Positions 1 to 5,180 of a stretch of 7,106 nt of DNA are shown in pieces. The stretch's first letter is position 1; every line of letters starts with the position of its first letter. Below the pieces are notes generated by a model. It had not been told where the DNA came from. It saw only the letters and a list, made by a program, of their open reading frames with translations, and did not search any database. The DNA is from Oscillospiraceae bacterium (GTDB taxonomy: Bacteria > Bacillota > Clostridia > Oscillospirales > Ruminococcaceae). Location: positions 1-7,106 of the forward strand of contig RKCM01000059.1 of the NCBI GenBank assembly GCA_014858325.1. Direction: 5' to 3'. Made by a program: the position numbers and the translations under genes.

Positions 1-870
1 CATTTCCATGGCGTAGTCACGGTTCTGGAACTGGCTGCGCTGGGTCTGGCAGCTGACCACGACGCCGGTGGGCTTGTGGATCAGACGGACAGCGGAAGAG
101 GTCTTGTTGATGTGCTGGCCGCCTGCACCGGAGGAGCGGTAGACCTGCATCTCGATGTCCTCGGGGCGGATGTCCACCTGGATGGTGTTGTCCAGCTCGG
201 GCATCACTTCCAGAGAGGCAAAGCTGGTCTGGCGGCGGGCGTTGGCATCAAAGGGCGAAACACGGACCAGACGGTGGACGCCGTTCTCGCTCTTGAGCAG
301 GCCGTAGGCGTTGGCACCCTTGATCATGATGGAGGCGCTCTTCAAGCCGGCTTCGTCGCCGTCCTGATAATCCAGCACTTCCACGCTCATGCCGTGGGCC
401 ACAGCCCACTTGTTGTACATACGGTAGAGCATCTCGGCCCAATCCTGCGCCTCGGTGCCGCCGGTACCGGCGTGGAAGGTGAGGATGGCGTTGCTGTGGT
501 CGTACTCGCCATTCAGCATGGTCATCAGCTGCAGCTCGTCCACGGCCTTTCCCACGGCGTTCACGGCCTCTTCGGCCTCGGGCACCATATCGGGGTCGTA
601 CTCCTCGTCCAGCATCACCAGCATGGTCTCGGCGTCGTCGTACAGGCCCTGCAGCTTTTCAAAGCGGCTCAGCTTGCCCTTCAGGTCGCCCACTTCGTCA
701 AAGACCTTTTTGCTCAGCTCGGCATCATCGTAGAAGCCGGGGCGGGACATGGTGTGCTCCAGCTCCATCACGCGCTTGCGGGAGGCGTCGATGGCCAGCG
801 CCTCCTCCAGATCCTTGACCGCCTTGCCGAGATCGGCCAGCTGCACTTTCAGTTCGTCGGTGGTAATCAT
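1..870 (-). CDS. prfB: Peptide chain release factor 2, 3' end outside window
   Basis: Release factor 2 recognises UGA and UAA in the ribosomal A site and triggers hydrolysis of peptidyl-tRNA. Reading from the ATG at 868-870, 290 codons are open to the window edge; about 75-80 C-terminal residues expected for the family are missing. The stop-codon recognition tripeptide Ser-Pro-Phe is at residues 205-207 and the catalytic Gly-Gly-Gln loop at 250-252, the same numbering as I recall for E. coli RF2, which confirms the start. SPF rather than Pro-x-Thr separates it from RF1. The N-terminal part (about 1-110) is the charged helical domain 1. An AGGAG ribosome site at 879-883 lies 8 bases before the ATG. 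The reading frame is continuous where many prfB genes carry the autoregulatory +1 frameshift: residues 24-28 are Ala-Leu-Ala-Ile-Asp with no in-frame UGA. It is transcribed divergently from the RING/galU unit. Confidence 0.97.
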   Translation of the reverse strand, partial: MITTDELKVQLADLGKAVKDLEEALAIDASRKRVMELEHTMSRPGFYDDAELSKKVFDEVGDLKGKLSRFEKLQGLYDDAETMLVMLDEEYDPDMVPEAEEAVNAVGKAVDELQLMTMLNGEYDHSNAILTFHAGTGGTEAQDWAEMLYRMYNKWAVAHGMSVEVLDYQDGDEAGLKSASIMIKGANAYGLLKSENGVHRLVRVSPFDANARRQTSFASLEVMPELDNTIQVDIRPEDIEMQVYRSSGAGGQHINKTSSAVRLIHKPTGVVVSCQTQRSQFQNRDYAMEM

Positions 871-931
871 GTTTTTCTCTCCTATATATCAAAAGCAGTA
901 AAAGATACAGTTTATACACAGATACTTCATT

Positions 932-960
932 AGTATACCGAGAATTCATGGTAAAGTAAA
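932..960 (-). promoter_or_regulatory. Predicted sigma-70-type promoter of prfB
   Basis: On the minus strand TTTACT (955-960) and TATACT (932-937) are separated by 17 bases, a near-consensus housekeeping promoter. The start of transcription would fall near 925, giving a leader of about 55 bases before the prfB ATG at 870. A short imperfect dyad, ATACT (922-926) against AGTAT (932-936), overlaps the -10 box; whether it binds anything is unknown. Confidence 0.7.
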
Positions 961-1003
961 GGGGAAAATTTACTATCATGCTGGAAATTTGAAGATTTTT
1001 GGC

Positions 1004-1032
1004 TTTCCTTTTCCCCACAGGGGGAGTATAAT
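1004..1032 (+). promoter_or_regulatory. Predicted promoter of the RING/DUF2628-galU unit
   Basis: A perfect TATAAT is at 1027-1032, but the hexamer 17 bases upstream (TTTCCT, 1004-1009) is a poor -35 match. Transcription would start near 1039, leaving a leader of roughly 24 bases before the ATG at 1063. The spacer contains a 5-bp dyad, TCCCC (1012-1016) and GGGGA (1021-1025). A good -10 with a weak -35 could mean low basal expression or help from an activator; this is inference. Confidence 0.55.
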
Positions 1033-1052
1033 AACAGAAACACCCTATTTAT

Positions 1053-1057
1053 GGAGG
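1053..1057 (+). promoter_or_regulatory. Ribosome binding site that fixes the start at 1063
   Basis: GGAGG lies 5 bases upstream of the ATG at 1063. The in-frame ATG at 1051 overlaps this site and has no Shine-Dalgarno-like sequence of its own upstream, so 1063 is the better start. Confidence 0.75.
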
Positions 1058-1062
1058 AACTT

Positions 1063-2028
1063 ATGCCCAAATATTATGGCTGCCCGTGCGAGGCCTGCGG
1101 TGAGCCGCTGACCTTGCGGGACGATATCGTGGTCTGCCCGGATTGCGGCGCGCCCTACCACCGCACCTGTTACGAGAAGATGGGCCGCTGCGCCCACGCC
1201 GCCGCCCACGCTTCGGGCTACGAGTGGAACTTTCCCTACTGCGACGCCGACCTGCGCACCTGCCCCAGCTGCGGCGAGCAGACCCTGCGCGCCGAGGAGC
1301 GCTGCCGCTGCTGCGGGGCCGCTCTGCCGCCGGAGGGCGTCAACGAACCCGCCGACCGTGACACCGAGAACGAGAGCTTTGATTATAACACTCTCTACCG
1401 CCAGTTTGAGGAGAGCGACGACCCGCTGAAGACGGCGTATCAGACCGCCTTTGGCAAAGAGGAAAAGATGGACGGCATCCCCTGCAAGGATTGGGCGGCC
1501 TTCATCGGCCCGGCCGCGCCGTCGTATCTTGCCACCTACAGCCGGATGGAGCTGACCCACAGCAAGGTGTCCATGAGCTTTTCGGCTTTGCTGTTCGGAC
1601 CTTTCTATTTCTTCTACCGCAAGGCGTGGAAGCCTGCATTCGCCTTCCTCGCGGCGGAGCTGCTGCTGGCCTCCCCCACCTTTATTGAGATGCTGCAGGT
1701 CTCGGGCAGCAGCCTGGCCCCGGCGTGGAGCCACGGCACGCTGCTGGTGTTTGCCCGGCTGTGTTCTTTCCTGAGCTTTTTGCTCATGATCGTGCGCGGG
1801 ATGTACGGCAAGTGGCTGTACCGCCGCTGTGCCGCCGACCGCATCCGCCGCATCCAGAAGGAGTTTCCCGACGCCGAGCAGCGCCGGGCGGTGCTCCGTG
1901 CGCAGGGCGGCACCAGCTTTGCAGCGGTCTTTGGCTGTTTTGCCCTGCTGGCCGTCCTCGGCAGTGCGTTTACCCTGCTGCTGGGCCCGGACCTTCAGTC
2001 CGTGCTGGATCTGTTCTACGGCGCGTAA
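1063..2028 (+). CDS. RING-like zinc-finger and DUF2628 membrane protein
   Basis: This is a 321-residue protein of unknown function. The N-terminus (about 7-45) is a cysteine/histidine cluster (Cys9, Cys12, Cys25, Cys28, His33, Cys36, Cys43) that fits the prokaryotic RING-finger family found in Clostridia. A second zinc-ribbon-like cluster follows with Cys67, Cys70, Cys81 and Cys83/Cys84. After an acidic linker (about 90-130) comes a region resembling DUF2628, including a Phe-Gly-Pro-Phe-rich segment at about 172-187. Hydrophobic segments at about 172-186, 190-210, 227-248 and 286-308 suggest a membrane protein with the zinc domains on one side. ATG 1063 was preferred over ATG 1051 because of the ribosome site. 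Only 30 bases separate its stop from galU and no terminator is visible there, so the two are probably co-transcribed. A role in sensing or quality control would be speculation; the domain calls are from memory of the families. Confidence 0.82.
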   Translation: MPKYYGCPCEACGEPLTLRDDIVVCPDCGAPYHRTCYEKMGRCAHAAAHASGYEWNFPYCDADLRTCPSCGEQTLRAEERCRCCGAALPPEGVNEPADRDTENESFDYNTLYRQFEESDDPLKTAYQTAFGKEEKMDGIPCKDWAAFIGPAAPSYLATYSRMELTHSKVSMSFSALLFGPFYFFYRKAWKPAFAFLAAELLLASPTFIEMLQVSGSSLAPAWSHGTLLVFARLCSFLSFLLMIVRGMYGKWLYRRCAADRIRRIQKEFPDAEQRRAVLRAQGGTSFAAVFGCFALLAVLGSAFTLLLGPDLQSVLDLFYGA

Positions 2029-2058
2029 GCCCGATTCTATTGCAAAGGAGTTTCCATC

Positions 2059-2934
2059 ATGAAAAAAGTCACGAAAGCCGTCATCCCGGCGGCGGGCCTC
2101 GGCACCCGCGTGCTGCCTGCCACCAAAGCCATGCCCAAGGGAATGCTGCCCATCGTGGATAAACCCGCCATCCAGTATCTGGTGGAAGAGGCCGTGCGCT
2201 CCGGCATCACCGATATCCTCATCATTCTGGGCCGGAACCAGAGCATCATTGAAGACCACTTTGACCGCTGCCCCGAGCTGGAAGAAAAGCTGGCCGCCCC
2301 CGGCAAGGAGAAGCTGTTGGAAGAGTGCCTGGGCATCTCCAACCTGGCCAACATCTACTTTGTGCGCCAGAAGCAGACCCTCGGCCTGGGCCACGCCGTC
2401 AGCGTAGCAAAGGCCTTTACCGGCGACGACCCGTTCGTGGTCATCTACGGCGATGACGTGATCTGGGGCGAAGACCCGGTCTGCGCCCAACTCATCCGGG
2501 CCTATGAGGAGTTCGGCCGCCCGGTGGCCGGTGTGGCTGCCGTACCCTGGGCCGATGTGAGCCGCTACTGCAGCCTGAAGACCACCCCCCTCCACGACAA
2601 CTACTTCTTCGTGGACGACATGATCGAGAAGCCCAAGAAGGGGCAGGAGTTCAGCAACTACTCCATTCTGGGCCGGGTGCTGCTCACCCCGGAGATCTAC
2701 GACATCCTGGCCCACACCAAGCCCGGCGCGGGCGGCGAGATCCAGCTGACCGACGCTATGGCCGAGTTTGCCCGCAGCCACGGCGGCATGACGGCGGTGG
2801 AGTTCACCGGCAAGCACTACGACATGGGCAACAAGCTCAAGGTCGTGGAGGCGCAGGTGGAGCTGGCACTGCAGCACCCCGAGATCGGCGAGGCGTTCCG
2901 CGCCTACCTGAAGGAGTTCTGCAAGACGCTGTAA
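2059..2934 (+). CDS. galU: UTP--glucose-1-phosphate uridylyltransferase
   Basis: It probably makes UDP-glucose from UTP and glucose 1-phosphate in the cytoplasm, for glycolipid, capsule or other envelope glycan synthesis. The 291-residue length is normal for GalU/GtaB. The nucleotide-binding signature Gly-Leu-Gly-Thr-Arg is at 13-17, followed by Leu-Pro-Ala-Thr-Lys and the Lys27...Met-Leu-Pro motif. Gly-Leu-Gly-His-Ala is at 109-113, the metal-binding region Gly-Asp-Asp-Val at 131-134, Glu-Lys-Pro at 190-192, Gly-Glu-Ile-Gln-Leu-Thr-Asp at 226-232 and Tyr-Asp-x-Gly-Asn-Lys at 254-259. Two signature positions deviate: Gly28 where the family normally has Glu (Pro-Lys-Glu-Met-Leu-Pro), and Tyr-Cys-Ser at 170-172 where Tyr-Gly-Val/Ile is usual. 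An AAAGGAG site at 2044-2050 sits 8 bases before the ATG. It is the second gene of a probable operon and is followed by a hairpin terminator. Confidence 0.93.
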   Translation: MKKVTKAVIPAAGLGTRVLPATKAMPKGMLPIVDKPAIQYLVEEAVRSGITDILIILGRNQSIIEDHFDRCPELEEKLAAPGKEKLLEECLGISNLANIYFVRQKQTLGLGHAVSVAKAFTGDDPFVVIYGDDVIWGEDPVCAQLIRAYEEFGRPVAGVAAVPWADVSRYCSLKTTPLHDNYFFVDDMIEKPKKGQEFSNYSILGRVLLTPEIYDILAHTKPGAGGEIQLTDAMAEFARSHGGMTAVEFTGKHYDMGNKLKVVEAQVELALQHPEIGEAFRAYLKEFCKTL

Positions 2935-2957
2935 CTTCCCAACAAAAATTGCATAAC

Positions 2958-2996
2958 AAAAGCTCCTGCTTCGTTTGATGGAAGCAGGAGCTTTTT
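2958..2996 (+). terminator. Rho-independent terminator between convergent galU and aspS
   Basis: A perfect 15-bp stem (2958-2972 with 2981-2995), with AGCTCCTGCTTC as the core of its left arm, closes an 8-base loop and runs into a T tract (2992-2996). It begins 23 bases after the galU stop. On the minus strand the same stem ends in TTTGTT about 36 bases beyond the aspS stop, so it may serve both convergent genes, more weakly on that side. Confidence 0.92.
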
Positions 2997-3031
2997 GATT
3001 GCCTTACTTTTCTTTGGGTCTTACGCGATCA

Positions 3032-4366
3032 TCACGGAGTGAGACGGTTGGGGCCGCGGAACAGGAACTCGGCGTCCTTGATGGACAGGCCGCAGAGCAG
3101 CATGGTCAGGCGGTCGATGCCCAGACCGAAGCCGCCGTGCGGGGGGCAGCCGTACTGGAAGAACTCCAGATAGAACTTGACGTCCTCGGCCAGGCCCTTC
3201 TCCTCGGCCTGCTTCTTCAGCACCTCGTAGCGGTGCTCACGCTGTGCGCCGGTGGTGATCTCCACGCCGCGCCAGATCAGGTCGTAGCCCTGGGGCACGC
3301 CGTTCTCGTCACGCATGTGGTAGAAAGCGCGCTTCTCGGCGGAATAATCGGTGATGAAGAGGAACTCGTGGCCGTAGTGCTTCTTCACCCAGTCGTAGCT
3401 CAGGCGCTCCGCCTCGGTGGTCAGGTCGCCCTTTTCGCTCTCGTCCACGGTGTAGCCGAACTCCTCTTCCAGAGCCTTGTAGAGGTCTGCCAGCTTGACC
3501 ACCGGGAACGGGGTGGTGGGCACGACCACTTCCTGGCCGAACAGCTCCTGGATCTGATCGCCGTAGTTGTCCTTCACTGCCTGCAGACCGGCGGTCAGCA
3601 GCTCCTCCTCCATCTTCATGACGTCCTTGAAGGAGGTGATGTAGCTGAACTCCAGGTCGAAGCCGGAGAACTCGGTGGCGTGCTTGTTGGTGTAGCTCTT
3701 CTCGGCGCGGAAGACGGGGCCCGTCTCAAAGATGCGCTCAAAGCCTGCGGCCATGGCCATCTGCTTATAGAACTGTGGGCTCTGGGCCAGATAGGCGTTG
3801 CGGTCGAAGTAATCCACCTTGAACACCTCGGAGCCGCTCTCGCTGGCGGCAGCGATGAGCTTGGGGGTGTGGATCTCGATGAAGCTGCGATCCAGCAGGA
3901 ACTTGCGCATGGCGTTGACGAAGCAGCTCTGCGCCTTGAACATCAGCTGGTTTTCGTCGGTGCGCAGGTCGATCCAGCGGTAATCGATGCGCTGGTCGAT
4001 GCTGGAGCGCTCGACGGCCTTCTTTTTCTTGGTGGCGGCGATCTCCTTGCGGACGATGGGCAAAGCGTTGGCGATGCTCTCGATCTCAATGGCAGAGGGG
4101 ATCATCTCGATGCCGCCCATCTTGACGTAATCGTTCTCCACCACTTTGCCGGTGACGGTGATGACCGAATCCGGGGTCAGCTGGTCGATGGTGTCCACCA
4201 GCTCGGGGTGGTCGGCCTTCTCCACCGTGATCTGCAGCTTGCCGGTAATATCTTTGAGCACGATGAAGGCCATGGCCTTGCTGTTGCGCAGGTTTTCGAT
4301 GAAGCCCTGCACTTTGACCGTGCTGCCGATTTCCTTCTGGACCTCATTGATATAGGTGCGTTCCAT
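3032..4366 (-). CDS. aspS: Aspartyl-tRNA synthetase, archaeal/non-discriminating type
   Basis: This cytoplasmic class II aminoacyl-tRNA synthetase charges tRNA with aspartate. It is 444 residues, the length of archaeal-type AspRS, and lacks the large insertion that makes standard bacterial AspRS about 590. The OB-fold anticodon-binding domain covers about 1-100, with the AspRS-like Phe-Ile-Val-Leu-Lys-Asp at 34-39. The catalytic core follows: motif 1 ends near Pro168, Gln-Ser-Pro-Gln at 195-198 marks AspRS rather than AsnRS, motif 2 has Phe-Arg-Ala-Glu at 219-222, and motif 3 has Gly-Leu-Gly-Ile-Asp-Arg ending at Arg419. In bacteria this type is usually annotated aspartate--tRNA(Asn) ligase, which makes Asp-tRNA(Asn) for the GatCAB amidotransferase; that role is inferred here. 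The C-terminus reads Phe-Arg-Gly-Pro-Asn-Arg-Leu-Thr-Pro rather than the usual Phe-Pro-Arg-Asp form. A perfect TAAGGAGG site (4373-4380) sits 6 bases before the ATG. Confidence 0.93.
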   Translation of the reverse strand: MERTYINEVQKEIGSTVKVQGFIENLRNSKAMAFIVLKDITGKLQITVEKADHPELVDTIDQLTPDSVITVTGKVVENDYVKMGGIEMIPSAIEIESIANALPIVRKEIAATKKKKAVERSSIDQRIDYRWIDLRTDENQLMFKAQSCFVNAMRKFLLDRSFIEIHTPKLIAAASESGSEVFKVDYFDRNAYLAQSPQFYKQMAMAAGFERIFETGPVFRAEKSYTNKHATEFSGFDLEFSYITSFKDVMKMEEELLTAGLQAVKDNYGDQIQELFGQEVVVPTTPFPVVKLADLYKALEEEFGYTVDESEKGDLTTEAERLSYDWVKKHYGHEFLFITDYSAEKRAFYHMRDENGVPQGYDLIWRGVEITTGAQREHRYEVLKKQAEEKGLAEDVKFYLEFFQYGCPPHGGFGLGIDRLTMLLCGLSIKDAEFLFRGPNRLTP

Positions 4367-4402
4367 AGGAATCCTCCTTAATTATGACTTGTGTACTGTT
4401 TT

Positions 4403-4430
4403 ATTATAGTACTTTTTGGGGATAAATCAA
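4403..4430 (-). promoter_or_regulatory. Predicted promoter of aspS
   Basis: On the minus strand TTGATT (4425-4430) and TATAAT (4403-4408) are 16 bases apart. Transcription would start near 4396, giving a leader of about 30 bases. The -35 box overlaps the last codons and stop of the upstream sugar-transferase gene, so aspS has its own promoter although it lies in the same direction. No terminator is visible between the two genes, so read-through is possible. Confidence 0.75.
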
Positions 4431-5053
4431 GATTCTTTCTTGTTCTGCTCCTCTTCGTGGATGGTGCCCGTGCCGCCCTCCACCACGCCGTCGTGGTCCA
4501 GCACGGCGACGATGGTGCCAAAAAAGCACTTCACGTCCAGCCCAAAGCTCAAATGCTCCACGTAGTAGCCATCCAGCCGGGCCTTGTCGGCGATCTCCAG
4601 CTCATCGCGGCCATGGATCTGCGCCCAGCCCGTCAGGCCGGGGCGGACGTCGTTGGCTCCGTACTTGTCCCGCTCGGCCAGCAGGTCGTACTGGTTCCAG
4701 AGTGCAGGGCGCGGGCCGATAACCGCCATATCCCCCACGAAGATGTTCCACAGCTGGGGCAGCTCGTCGAGGCTGGTCTTGCGCAGAAAGCGCCCCACCC
4801 GGGTGATGTACTGGTCCGGGTCGTGGAGCAGATGGGTGGGCATATCGTGGGGGGTGTCGATCCGCATGGTGCGGAATTTGAGAATATCAAAATGCTTTTT
4901 GTGGATGCCCACCCGCTTCTGCTTGAACAGCACCGGGCCGGGCGAATCCAGCTTGATGGCGATGCACAGCGCCAGCAGCAGCGGCGACAGGCAGACCATG
5001 CCCGCCAGCGACAGCACCACCGCCAGCGCCCGTTTGATTCCATTGCGATACAT
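4427..5053 (-). CDS. Bacterial sugar transferase (polyprenyl-phosphate phosphoglycosyl transferase)
   Basis: This is a monotopic membrane enzyme of the bacterial sugar transferase family (PglC/WcaJ/RfbP type). It moves a phospho-sugar from a nucleotide sugar to undecaprenyl phosphate and so starts assembly of an extracellular or capsular glycan. The 208-residue form is a minimal catalytic version. A hydrophobic helix at about 9-33 contains Ser23-Pro24, typical of the re-entrant membrane anchor. It is followed by Asp-Ser-Pro-Gly-Pro at 36-40, Lys-Phe-Arg-Thr-Met at 59-63, the catalytic Asp96-Glu97 within Ser-Leu-Asp-Glu-Leu-Pro-Gln, Gly-Pro-Arg-Pro at 113-116, and then Gly-Leu-Thr-Gly-Trp. An ATG at 5083 would add 10 residues, but the predicted transcript starts only about 5 bases before it and it has no good ribosome site, whereas 5053 has GGGAGG. 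The sugar specificity cannot be read from the sequence. No glycosyltransferase or flippase genes adjoin it. Confidence 0.93.
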   Translation of the reverse strand: MYRNGIKRALAVVLSLAGMVCLSPLLLALCIAIKLDSPGPVLFKQKRVGIHKKHFDILKFRTMRIDTPHDMPTHLLHDPDQYITRVGRFLRKTSLDELPQLWNIFVGDMAVIGPRPALWNQYDLLAERDKYGANDVRPGLTGWAQIHGRDELEIADKARLDGYYVEHLSFGLDVKCFFGTIVAVLDHDGVVEGGTGTIHEEEQNKKES

Positions 5054-5061
5054 CCGGGGTT

Positions 5062-5067
5062 CCTCCC
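5062..5067 (-). promoter_or_regulatory. Ribosome binding site that fixes the sugar-transferase start
   Basis: GGGAGG on the minus strand ends 8 bases before the ATG at 5051-5053. It supports this start over the in-frame ATG at 5081-5083, which is preceded only by a weak AAGAAAG. Confidence 0.75.
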
Positions 5068-5094
5068 TTTTCTTTTTACTCATACGGCTTTCTT

Positions 5095-5123
5095 ATTATA
5101 TCAGGGAGTATGGGCTTTTTCAA
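5095..5123 (-). promoter_or_regulatory. Predicted strong promoter of the sugar transferase
   Basis: On the minus strand TTGAAA (5118-5123) and TATAAT (5095-5100) are exactly 17 bases apart, the best promoter match in the window. Transcription should start near 5088, about 35 bases before the preferred ATG at 5053. It lies just downstream of the LRR-gene terminator, so the sugar transferase is an independent unit. Confidence 0.82.
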
Positions 5124-5136
5124 TTCCATATAACGC

Positions 5137-5163
5137 AAAAAGCAGACGCCAGCCAGCGTCTGC
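5137..5163 (-). terminator. Rho-independent terminator of the LRR surface-protein gene
   Basis: A perfect 8-bp stem, GCAGACGC with GCGTCTGC (5142-5149 and 5156-5163), encloses a 6-base loop and is followed on the minus strand by five T (5137-5141). It lies 17 bases past the LRR-gene stop at 5181-5183 and separates that gene from the sugar-transferase promoter. Confidence 0.9.
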
Positions 5164-5180
5164 CTTTTGTGCTGCGTTCT

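Noticed and set aside
76..933. A 285-codon plus-strand open frame opposite prfB
   Set aside because: Antisense to prfB, with repetitive Gly/His/Val/Leu composition and no recognisable motif.
922..936. Short inverted repeat over the prfB -10 box as a regulator site
   Set aside because: The arms are only 5 bp and AT-rich, so a chance match is likely; it is noted only in the promoter entry.
871..1062. Possible small RNA or riboswitch in the divergent intergenic region
   Set aside because: Only two promoters and ribosome sites can be supported. No terminator hairpin or known conserved RNA motif was seen.
1045..2877. A 610-codon open frame on the minus strand opposite the RING and galU genes
   Set aside because: It is antisense to two recognisable genes, is rich in His, Gln, Gly and Ala as expected from the complement of GC-rich codons, shows no domain, and spans the operon junction. 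It is a shadow frame.
2999..4381. A 460-codon plus-strand open frame opposite aspS
   Set aside because: It is fully antisense to a well-supported AspRS, has low-complexity Leu/Val/His-rich composition, and its start lies beside a terminator hairpin. It is a shadow frame.
5054..5083. Ten-residue N-terminal extension of the sugar transferase from ATG 5083
   Set aside because: The predicted transcript would begin only about 5 bases before it and it lacks a good ribosome site, whereas ATG 5053 has GGGAGG at 8 bases.
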